A stretch of DNA of 64,000 nucleotides, taken from the IMG/VR virus record IMGVR_UViG_3300009158_000046, positions 1-64,000 of that record; one strand, 5' to 3'. This DNA is from a virus. The position numbers and the translations under genes were made by a program. Positions within the stretch are counted from its first letter, which is position 1. Every line of letters begins with the position of its first letter. Below the pieces are notes generated by a model. The model was not told the origin of the DNA. It ran no database searches and saw only the letters and a program-made list of their open reading frames with translations. Shown in pieces: positions 6,985 through 12,892 of this stretch.

Positions 6985-8046
6985 CTACAACTTACGCGAC
7001 TGGGGGAGAAGTGAGTGGGGACTGTGTTTCCCCAACAACTCCCTGAGAGTTTGCACGGATCCGGCGGCGTACAGCTCGTGGGCCTCGACCGTGGTGTGAC
7101 CCATGATCGACATCCGGTCCTCTCGGGACATCCCGAGCTGCCGGACCCACGACGCAAACGTATGACGCAGATCGTGAATTCTCGCTTTCGGCAACCCGGC
7201 TCTCTTCCGCAATACGGTCCAGCCTCGATAGATGGATACGTACCTTGTCCGTGTGCCGGGGTTGGTGAAGACGTACTCTGATAGTGGGTCACGGGCAATA
7301 CCTGCCAGTGTGTTCAGACTGTGTGTGGTGAGTGGGATCAGGCGGTCTCTTTTTGCCTTGTCCCGCTCCCGTGACAGCCTGATCGTACCCTTCTCCAAAT
7401 CGACCTCCGACCACATCAGGCCGAGGGCCTCTTCATGACGCATTCCGGTCTCCAAGATCAGCCGGATGTAGGCTGACCAGAAGCGACGGCCTTGCGCTGC
7501 GTCCAGCAGTCTCTGAACCTCATGAGGCTGTAGGAACCGGGCGTGATCCGAAGCTTTTCCTAGGCGCTTCTTGCTCACGAGCCGAACCGGGTTGTGGGTC
7601 GGGGCTCCCGGAAGTTCGTTCTCGACGGCAAATTCCAGCACGGCTGACAGGGCTGTCAGTTCATGGCGCACCTGGATGTCTGACGTCTGTGCCCTTCGGT
7701 CCTTCATATAGGTGCGGACCAGCTCCGGCGTGACAGCACTCAGCGGAATGTTGCCGAGGGTGTTCACGACGATCGCCATTTTGCGGGCGTACAATTTGGC
7801 CGTGCTGTCCTTGATGGTCAGCGACGGGTCTTGGAAGTAGTCATGGAGAGCCTGAATGAGGGTAAGGCTGTCGCGTCTGGTGGCTTCTCTTTCGAGTTCC
7901 TCTCGTCTGTGGTCTGCAACTTCGCGAGCGCGCTTGCGAAATGCTGGACTGGCGGGCACTCGTGTCGAGAAGCGATGAGTTTCTCCACCGACATCGAGTT
8001 CTGCATACCAGTACGGGCTTTCCGACCTTGTGAAGAGTTTGACCAT
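6985..8046 (-). CDS. int: Tyrosine site-specific recombinase (phage integrase)
   Basis: A 353-residue integrase. The N-terminal arm-binding part is followed by a SAM-like core-binding domain (about 60-155) and the catalytic domain. Catalytic residues are visible: Arg203 in ETGMRHEEALGL, Lys near 230, His291 and Arg294 in HDLRHTFASW, His317 in MGHTT and the Tyr326 nucleophile in ELYAAG. Length is typical. AGAAGG precedes the ATG. Together with the adjacent tRNA-like segment this argues for a temperate element integrating at a tRNA-Pro gene. Confidence 0.93.
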   Translation of the reverse strand: MVKLFTRSESPYWYAELDVGGETHRFSTRVPASPAFRKRAREVADHRREELEREATRRDSLTLIQALHDYFQDPSLTIKDSTAKLYARKMAIVVNTLGNIPLSAVTPELVRTYMKDRRAQTSDIQVRHELTALSAVLEFAVENELPGAPTHNPVRLVSKKRLGKASDHARFLQPHEVQRLLDAAQGRRFWSAYIRLILETGMRHEEALGLMWSEVDLEKGTIRLSRERDKAKRDRLIPLTTHSLNTLAGIARDPLSEYVFTNPGTRTRYVSIYRGWTVLRKRAGLPKARIHDLRHTFASWVRQLGMSREDRMSIMGHTTVEAHELYAAGSVQTLRELLGKHSPHSLLPQSRKL

Positions 8047-8222
8047 CCCTTCTCTCTTTTTTGAGCAAGCCAGAGGCGAAAGGCCTCCTCCTCCCAGAGC
8101 CAGACGCCGTTAAGCTGAAAGGCTCCGGGAAGAAGACCGTGGCGAGCCCAGTAGTAGGCAACCCGCCTGGATACCCCTAGCCGTGGTATGATTTTCGAAA
8201 ACCTAACGTAGGTCTCCTGCAC
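7818..8222 (-). CDS. Excisionase-like HTH protein overlapping int
   Basis: Residues 1-60 form an AlpA/Xis-like winged HTH (RFSKIIPRLGVSRRVAYYWA, then LNGVWLWEEEAFRLWL). The GTG start at 8220-8222 is chosen because GGGGGAG lies 5 nt upstream; an ATG at 8286 lacks such a site. The frame does not stop at the domain end but runs 229 nt into int in another frame, giving 134 residues, longer than usual excisionases. The tail (SSQGRKARTGMQ onward) is low in structure and may be a by-product of the overlap. Confidence 0.6.
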   Translation of the reverse strand: MQETYVRFSKIIPRLGVSRRVAYYWARHGLLPGAFQLNGVWLWEEEAFRLWLAQKREKGWSNSSQGRKARTGMQNSMSVEKLIASRHECPPVQHFASALAKLQTTDERNSKEKPPDATALPSFRLSMTTSKTRR

Positions 8223-8268
8223 GTTTCTCCCCCGTGAAATTCTGAACAGTCTCGTACAATATCGTTCG

Positions 8269-8496
8269 TTAATCTGATTGCGACTCATTATTGAGTCTAA
8301 TTAGTTCTGATACAGAATATGGGATTTGATATTTATTTATTAATAGCAAGTTAACAGCAGTCTCTAGTCTTTTGATTGATTTTCCAAGCTCATGAAATTC
8401 GTCGGTTCTAAACCCCGCCAATAATTCAATGGCGAGGTCCTCACTCACGTCAGATAGGGCTTCAAGCAGCGGTTTGATGTCGGTACTCTCTGTCAT
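8269..8496 (-). CDS. Small acidic hypothetical protein
   Basis: A 75-residue, mostly helical acidic protein (MTESTDIKPLLEALSDVSED...). AGGGAG precedes the ATG. Base composition is clearly more AT-rich than the flanking genes, suggesting later acquisition. It overlaps the end of the Cys-motif gene by 35 nt. No family recognised. Confidence 0.6.
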   Translation of the reverse strand: MTESTDIKPLLEALSDVSEDLAIELLAGFRTDEFHELGKSIKRLETAVNLLLINKYQIPYSVSELIRLNNESQSD

Positions 8497-9187
8497 GCGA
8501 AACTCCCTGAAGGCGTTTGTCTACGACCCCTTTTTGAGTCCCATGAGCCGGAAAAGCTATAATAGCGTCTCTGGTCCTGGGTTTGGTGCAAAGCTGGCAA
8601 TCAAGACACGTCAATCTAGGCACGTAAGTCTCAGGACAAATTGCAACCGGACGACCTGATGGAGTTCTCAACTTGAGAGATCCACCGAGACGCTGTCGAT
8701 ATTCAGACAGACTCTCCATTTTTAGTCTCTTGTATCGAGACTCAATGACCACCACTGTTGGCAAGCCAGTAGCGGCTAACTCGTCGGCCTCCTCCAGAGA
8801 GTCGGCCGACAAATTCACGTTGAACCCCAACTGCGACATCTCCCGAAGGGTGTCGAAGTCGCGATCATGGCTAAAGCAGATAACCGGCCTACCAGCGTTG
8901 GCCTTGGCCAGTTCCAGCTTGTCATTTCGGTTTGGGGGCAAGTCTCCGGCCTGTCCGTAGCGCCAGACGGTGCCACGGCGGAGAAGACGGATCTGGCGGA
9001 GCAGGGCTTTGAAATCGATACCGATTGTCCCCAAGCTCTGCCAGAGAATCCACAGGGGACCCGTCAAGGCATAACAACCTGCATCATACAGAGAACACTT
9101 GAGTGAGCAAGTGTCCCTGGAGGCTGTGACAACGGGCATTGGACCCAGCTTTTTGTTGCGAGTCATAGCTGTGAAATAGAAGCGCAT
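8462..9187 (-). CDS. Conserved phage protein with two Cys clusters
   Basis: A 241-residue protein with an N-terminal cluster (ASRDTCSLKCSLYDAGCYA) and a C-terminal cluster (CPETYVPRLTCLDCQLCTK), followed by AFPAHGTQ. Between them lies a TIM-barrel-like pattern (TVWRYGQAGDLP, VICFSHDRDF, VNLSADSLEE, PTVVVIES). This layout recurs in phage and plasmid proteins of unknown function and resembles radical-SAM-like or zinc enzymes, but no CxxxCxxC radical-SAM motif in canonical form is seen. Start at 9187 is favoured by GGAG eight bases upstream. Confidence 0.7.
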   Translation of the reverse strand: MRFYFTAMTRNKKLGPMPVVTASRDTCSLKCSLYDAGCYALTGPLWILWQSLGTIGIDFKALLRQIRLLRRGTVWRYGQAGDLPPNRNDKLELAKANAGRPVICFSHDRDFDTLREMSQLGFNVNLSADSLEEADELAATGLPTVVVIESRYKRLKMESLSEYRQRLGGSLKLRTPSGRPVAICPETYVPRLTCLDCQLCTKPRTRDAIIAFPAHGTQKGVVDKRLQGVSHDREYRHQTAA

Positions 9188-9205
9188 TCGCAGGACTCCA
9201 GAATC

Positions 9206-9234
9206 AAAAAGGCCCGCCGTGAGGCGAGCCTTTT
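9206..9234 (-). terminator. Rho-independent terminator
   Basis: Minus strand AAGGCTCGCC, loop TCAC, GGCGGGCCTT followed by TTT. It ends the operon that starts upstream of 9291. Confidence 0.8.
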
Positions 9235-9290
9235 GGGATTGATGTCGGGGGATTTAGGGTTAGCTAATCAGTAAAACTGACTGCTAGGGG

Positions 9291-9545
9291 TCAGTGGCAA
9301 TCGTCAATTTTCTTTCGAAGTTCCGATTTATCAGTCACGTTGAAATAGAACCAGTACGGTCGACTATTGCCTTGTTTGACTCTCTGCTTTGCATAATCGA
9401 GAGAGTTGAACGTGCTGCCGCCATCAGATCGCGCACCAATCTTGGAGATTGCGATAATTTCTGATGGGGTGAGGTAGCCGCCAAATTGGCGACCTTCCAT
9501 GTGGACGATTTTCTTGATCGTGGAAGGAGAGATCTGATTTGCCAT
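9291..9545 (-). CDS. Hypothetical protein
   Basis: An 84-residue basic protein, MANQISPSTIKKIVHMEG..., with a possible N-terminal helical DNA-binding segment and an aromatic SRPYWFYFNV strand. More AT-rich than neighbours. The ATG shares a base with the upstream stop. No family recognised. Confidence 0.6.
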   Translation of the reverse strand: MANQISPSTIKKIVHMEGRQFGGYLTPSEIIAISKIGARSDGGSTFNSLDYAKQRVKQGNSRPYWFYFNVTDKSELRKKIDDCH

Positions 9546-9745
9546 CAGCCGTCTTCCGTCGCGGCGCTCTCACGGCAGTCCGGGCAGGTTTCCCAATCCC
9601 GTACTCCATGCTCGCAAGGTGCCATGCTGCGAAGCCATGACTGGCGCTGTGCTTCCCACATGGCCTGCTGCTGTTCCGGCGTCATGGCGTCGTAACGAGC
9701 TTGCGCGTCAGCAAAGGCGCGCTGCAGTTCATCGCGGTCTTTCAT
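9545..9745 (-). CDS. Small putative zinc-binding protein
   Basis: A 66-residue protein with a helical Gln-rich N-terminus and a compact CEHGVRDWETCPDC element (Cys, His, Cys, Cys) that probably binds one zinc. Such small treble-clef-like proteins are frequent in phage early regions. It follows the C2H2 gene with a short overlap. Confidence 0.65.
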   Translation of the reverse strand: MKDRDELQRAFADAQARYDAMTPEQQQAMWEAQRQSWLRSMAPCEHGVRDWETCPDCRESAATEDG

Positions 9746-9899
9746 CTGTGGGATGCTCCTGTGCGTGTACGGCCTTGACGTGCTGCTTCACGGCGATGCG
9801 ATCAGCGAACACCTTGTCGCAGTGCGGACAGCGGTGGGTTCTGAGAACGCGCCACCGCCAGCCGCCGTCAAACCAGACGGTTCTGGGCTTGGTGGTCAT
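9729..9899 (-). CDS. C2H2 zinc-finger miniprotein
   Basis: A 56-residue protein. Residues 24-45 form a canonical C-x2-C-x12-H-x4-H finger (CPHCDKVFADRIAVKQH, then VKAVH) with the expected Phe and hydrophobic core position. It is preceded by a basic, Trp-rich segment (WRWRVLRTHR). Classical C2H2 spacing is rare in bacteria and phages; the alphaproteobacterial Ros/MucR finger has a shorter x9 spacing. GGAG is 9 nt upstream, and the ATG overlaps the previous stop (ATGA). Confidence 0.75.
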   Translation of the reverse strand: MTTKPRTVWFDGGWRWRVLRTHRCPHCDKVFADRIAVKQHVKAVHAQEHPTDERPR

Positions 9900-10249
9900 G
9901 ATCGCGGCTCCGGCGGGTTGAGTGCGCGGATCATCTGCGGGTAAGGAACCGTTGGCGTTGCCACAAGCACTTCCCAGCCGGGTCCTTTCTGCGCTTGAAC
10001 GTTAACGGTCGGGGCTCTTTCTACGGCTTCCGCCGCCGCGTCCCGGCCTTCAATCCAGCCGTCACGACGGCCACGCCAATAAGCCTTCACACGCTGTTGC
10101 TCGCACAGCCCCCATTCCCGTTCGGCGGCGTCTGCACGGGCCTCCAGTTTAGCAATCCGAACGGCCTGCTGGTCGAGCAGGTCGGCGGCGGCGTCCATGC
10201 TGGGCGTCTGAAACGACCGCAACCACGTTGTCAGTTCCTCGCGCGTCAT
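9896..10249 (-). CDS. Hypothetical coiled-coil protein
   Basis: A 117-residue protein. Residues 20-55 are a coiled coil (LLDQQAVRIAKLEARADAAE), followed by a Trp/Arg motif (YWRGRRDGWIEGRDAA) seen in many small phage early proteins. It overlaps genes on both sides by 3-4 nt. Function unknown. Confidence 0.65.
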   Translation of the reverse strand: MTREELTTWLRSFQTPSMDAAADLLDQQAVRIAKLEARADAAEREWGLCEQQRVKAYWRGRRDGWIEGRDAAAEAVERAPTVNVQAQKGPGWEVLVATPTVPYPQMIRALNPPEPRS

Positions 10250-10533
10250 GGCGTCGGCTCCTTGTCGATCAGGTTTTTGATCGGCCGAACGACCGCGTCC
10301 AAGATGAAAGAGATGTTCCAGGCTGCGCCGCTCGGGCCGTGGAAGTCGGCATGATACCGGATCGCCACTTCGGCTAACTTTGCCGCCTCCGTCAGGGCGG
10401 CGATGCGGGCGGCGTCCCGCTCGGCCTGGATGGTCTCGGCGATGAGAGCGCGCAGCTTATCGTAGCCCATGTCGATGGACGGGATCCCGACCGGCGGCAG
10501 GATCGTCAGTGCGACTTCCTCCGGCGTCTTCAT
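10246..10533 (-). CDS. Hypothetical helical protein
   Basis: A 95-residue protein with central amphipathic helices (LRALIAETIQAERDAARIAA). A ribosome site GGAGGATGGAGC precedes the ATG, partly inside the tiny upstream frame. Similar in style to the neighbouring small proteins; no family recognised. Confidence 0.62.
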   Translation of the reverse strand: MKTPEEVALTILPPVGIPSIDMGYDKLRALIAETIQAERDAARIAALTEAAKLAEVAIRYHADFHGPSGAAWNISFILDAVVRPIKNLIDKEPTP

Positions 10534-10589
10534 GCTCCATCCTCCTGTGGCTCATCCATGTGAAGGATCTCGTCTGCGGCCCGGTCCAT
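10530..10589 (-). CDS. Possible 19-residue peptide filling the gap
   Basis: ATG at 10587-10589 overlaps the previous stop (TGATG) and the peptide stop overlaps the next ATG (ATGA). GGAGGGCGAG lies just upstream. The acidic peptide MDRAADEILHMDEPQEDGA fits perfectly between two genes; it may be a coupling leader rather than a functional product. Confidence 0.4.
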   Translation of the reverse strand: MDRAADEILHMDEPQEDGA

Positions 10590-10867
10590 CACTCGCCCTC
10601 CACTCGCAACCACGGGAATGCTTCGCGAACACGGGACTCTGTAGACTCGTCCCAGAACCCAGAGACAAAAATGGATCGGGCCTTTGCCCATTCCTCCCGC
10701 GTCAGCACGACCGTGGGAGGTGGGCGGTGGCGCTCATAGGCCTTGATGGCGGCGTCGGCGGCGCGAAGGACAGTCGGAACGTCGCGCAACACGTCAGCGT
10801 CTAGGCCCCACCCTTCGCAAATAGCCTGCGCCATGACCTGCCGGAGATCGTCTGTCGGTTCGGTCAT
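10589..10867 (-). CDS. Hypothetical protein
   Basis: A 92-residue protein starting MTEPTDDLRQVMAQAICEGW, an N-terminal pattern shared with several phage early proteins that begin with a helix followed by DAAIKAYERHR. GGAGGGG precedes the ATG, which overlaps the previous stop. Possibly related in design to the next gene (FADSAIAAYRNH). Function unknown. Confidence 0.65.
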   Translation of the reverse strand: MTEPTDDLRQVMAQAICEGWGLDADVLRDVPTVLRAADAAIKAYERHRPPPTVVLTREEWAKARSIFVSGFWDESTESRVREAFPWLRVEGE

Positions 10868-11172
10868 GGTGACGGCTCCCCTCCAAACCCCAACTGCTTT
10901 TCGGCTTCCCACGCTCGACGCAAAGCCGATCCGTTCACGCCTTTGAAAACGGGACCTTCCATCGTCACGTCGATGGCCACGGCTTCTCGGTACAAGCAGA
11001 GCAGTCGAAACAAGCTGGCGACACGAATGTCGCCAGCGAGGGTCTCGGGGTGATTGCGGTAGGCCGCGATGGCGGAGTCAGCAAAGTCGATCCAGTTGCG
11101 CCCCGGAGAAGTCATGATCGCATTGGCGACAAAGCGTCGAAGGTCTTCAGACTCGGGAGCATCAGCCCTCAT
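10864..11172 (-). CDS. Hypothetical protein
   Basis: A 102-residue protein (MRADAPESEDLRRFVANAIM...). It shares the pattern of an N-terminal helix followed by IDFADSAIAAYRNH with the downstream neighbour, so the two may be distant paralogues. ATG 11170-11172 has GGAGG upstream and overlaps the preceding gene by 11 nt. Confidence 0.62.
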   Translation of the reverse strand: MRADAPESEDLRRFVANAIMTSPGRNWIDFADSAIAAYRNHPETLAGDIRVASLFRLLCLYREAVAIDVTMEGPVFKGVNGSALRRAWEAEKQLGFGGEPSP

Positions 11173-11581
11173 CAAAGCCTCCAACCTTCTTGGTGATCAG
11201 CGTCACCCGGTCGAACTGGACGTCGACAGCGATAATGGCCACCTCATCGACGCAGCCGTAGCTTGAGACCCACAAGGGAGTTCCCTCATCCATGAGGAAA
11301 TCTCCGCCTTTGTAGCCCTCCAAAGTGGAGTTCAGGATTGTCCGGAGGCAGTCCAGGAACGGGGCCACGGTAGTCGCGAACCCGCGCTCGAAAGCCAGAT
11401 CAGAGTAGTAGCCACGATAGCTGTGAGGCCGAAATGGTGCCGTTCCGTCATCGAAAACCACATCGGCATTCGGAAATGCGATTTCCAGTTTGGCGATGAG
11501 CTGTCCAAGCGTCACATGATAGTTCTGACGGGTGACGCGAGACGTAGCGCTCATCGCATCAAGTAATTTCTGCATGTCCAT
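11162..11581 (-). CDS. Conserved phage hypothetical protein
   Basis: A 139-residue protein of a type often seen near phage early genes: TLGQLIAKLEIAFPNADVVF, then DDGTAPFRPHSYRGYYSDLA and a C-terminal beta-rich part. No catalytic motif. AAAGGGGG precedes the ATG; a terminator separates it from the gene downstream on the plus coordinate side. Confidence 0.7.
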   Translation of the reverse strand: MDMQKLLDAMSATSRVTRQNYHVTLGQLIAKLEIAFPNADVVFDDGTAPFRPHSYRGYYSDLAFERGFATTVAPFLDCLRTILNSTLEGYKGGDFLMDEGTPLWVSSYGCVDEVAIIAVDVQFDRVTLITKKVGGFDEG

Positions 11582-11596
11582 GATGATCCCCCTTTG

Positions 11597-11627
11597 AAAA
11601 AGAAAGGGCCGGTCTTTCGACCGGCCC
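11597..11627 (-). terminator. Rho-independent terminator
   Basis: Minus strand GGGCCGGTC, loop GAAA, GACCGGCCC, then TTTCTTTTT. It ends the rIIA-rIIB-11633 transcript. Confidence 0.9.
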
Positions 11628-11632
11628 TGGCT

Positions 11633-11998
11633 TCAGGCCAGCTTGACGAGAAGGGTACTTCCTTCGATCCGGGCTTCCGGGGTCCAGGTCTTCATCGGGT
11701 CGGTGACACCGGGAGGAACGAGGACGCTGGAGGTGTACTTGCCGACGCCGTTGGACTGGACACGCAGGCGAGCCCGGTGCTTTTCGTCCACAGGCGACAG
11801 GGCGTACCAACCCTGGTCGTCGCCGTCTCCGCGAGCCACTGAAAGGCGGTCATCCGCCTTCCAGCCGAGAGCCTGGACGAGGCTGGGCGGCATCTTCAGC
11901 CGCCCGGCAATGCCGTCCGGGACGCGAACCACGGCGAACCGCAGCTCGGTCACAAACGTCCACTGCTTGACCTCACGTTCAATCAACTGAAAGCCCAT
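11633..11998 (-). CDS. Hypothetical protein, possible AbrB-like fold
   Basis: A 121-residue protein. Residues 33-58 (RLKMPPSLVQALGWKADDRL) resemble the swapped-hairpin AbrB/SpoVT DNA-binding pattern; this is a weak similarity. AGGAG precedes the ATG at 11996-11998; a longer frame upstream is a shadow of rIIB. It lies 16 nt after rIIB and before a terminator. Confidence 0.65.
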   Translation of the reverse strand: MGFQLIEREVKQWTFVTELRFAVVRVPDGIAGRLKMPPSLVQALGWKADDRLSVARGDGDDQGWYALSPVDEKHRARLRVQSNGVGKYTSSVLVPPGVTDPMKTWTPEARIEGSTLLVKLA

Positions 11999-12014
11999 CT
12001 TGTATTCTCCTGTG

Positions 12015-12851
12015 TCATTCGAAGTCGTCGTAGTCGTCCGACCCAACATCAACCGTGCCGGTGTCAATGACATCGGCATCGGGGCTGTCGTAAGTCGCCA
12101 CAGTATTCTGATGCTTGCGGACGAACTCATCAATGTACGACTTGGAAATCTCCTCCAGGACTTCGTACTTGCAGACCCGCATCTTTGAGCCGTCGTAGTC
12201 GGTCGGAACCGAAACGACGTCCTCGGGCCAGAAAGCGCAGAGAACGACACGGCGATCGTCCTGCCACAGCCCGAAATTCGGGATGTAGCGATAGGCCCCG
12301 AGATGGAGACCGTGGCTGCAGGTGTTGTCGGGATTGTCGTCCACGTCGCCGCGATCGATCTCGACAACCTTGCCGATCGAGTTGTCGAACTTGCCGCTAT
12401 AGACGTCGGTGAAGTCGTCCCGCACGACCTTGAGAGCGGTCATGCGCCCGTCTGCCAGCCACGGCAGGTCATTGACCTGAGCGAAGATGGGGAAACGGGT
12501 CCGAGCCGAATTGGTCGGATTGCGGTAGAGGCTCTCCAGCACGTTGAGCAGCGGCTGGAACGGCACATTCTCGGCCTGCAGCTTGAGCAGCTTCTCGGTG
12601 AAGTAGTTGTCGATCCGGTTGCCCTTGTAGAGCACCGAGTCGTAGGTCACCTCGAACCGGCCCTGGCTGACAGTCCGCAGAGCCTCGCCGCTGTCGCACC
12701 AGCCGATGAGCTGGTCGACGTCGGCGGTGGAGGTGAGGAGGCGCTCACGCGCCGCCTCGAAGTTGGAGTTGTCCCTGCCGATGTGGTGGGGCTGGCCCTT
12801 GGCGAAGAACGTGATGGAATGGTCAGCGATCGTGAACGGGATGTTCGTCAT
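12015..12851 (-). CDS. rIIB: RIIB-like protein
   Basis: A 278-residue homologue of T4 RIIB. Family landmarks are present: PFTIADHSITFFAKGQPHHI, DNSNFEAARERLL, YKGNRIDNYFTEKLLKLQ, PLLNVLESLYRNPTNSARTR, LPWLADGRMTALKVVRDDF, and TCSHGLHLGAYRYIPNFG. T4 RII proteins control lysis inhibition and exclusion by lambda Rex; the exact function here is unknown. Encoded directly downstream of rIIA. AGGAG precedes the ATG, and a copy of the repeated palindrome lies in the intergenic gap. Confidence 0.88.
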   Translation of the reverse strand: MTNIPFTIADHSITFFAKGQPHHIGRDNSNFEAARERLLTSTADVDQLIGWCDSGEALRTVSQGRFEVTYDSVLYKGNRIDNYFTEKLLKLQAENVPFQPLLNVLESLYRNPTNSARTRFPIFAQVNDLPWLADGRMTALKVVRDDFTDVYSGKFDNSIGKVVEIDRGDVDDNPDNTCSHGLHLGAYRYIPNFGLWQDDRRVVLCAFWPEDVVSVPTDYDGSKMRVCKYEVLEEISKSYIDEFVRKHQNTVATYDSPDADVIDTGTVDVGSDDYDDFE

Positions 12852-12878
12852 GGTAGGTCTCCTGTTTTGACGGAAGGA

Positions 12879-12892
12879 TGAAAGGTTTCAAC
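12879..12892. promoter_or_regulatory. Palindrome copy 2 (TGAAAGGTTTCA core)
   Basis: GATGAAAGGTTTCAACC overlaps the rIIA stop codon and lies 28 bp upstream of rIIB. One half-site base differs from consensus. Confidence 0.55.

Noticed and set aside
8018-8062. Firm call of a programmed frameshift between the excisionase-like gene and int
   Set aside because: The A6 run is not in a canonical heptamer phase, and int has a good start and ribosome site of its own.
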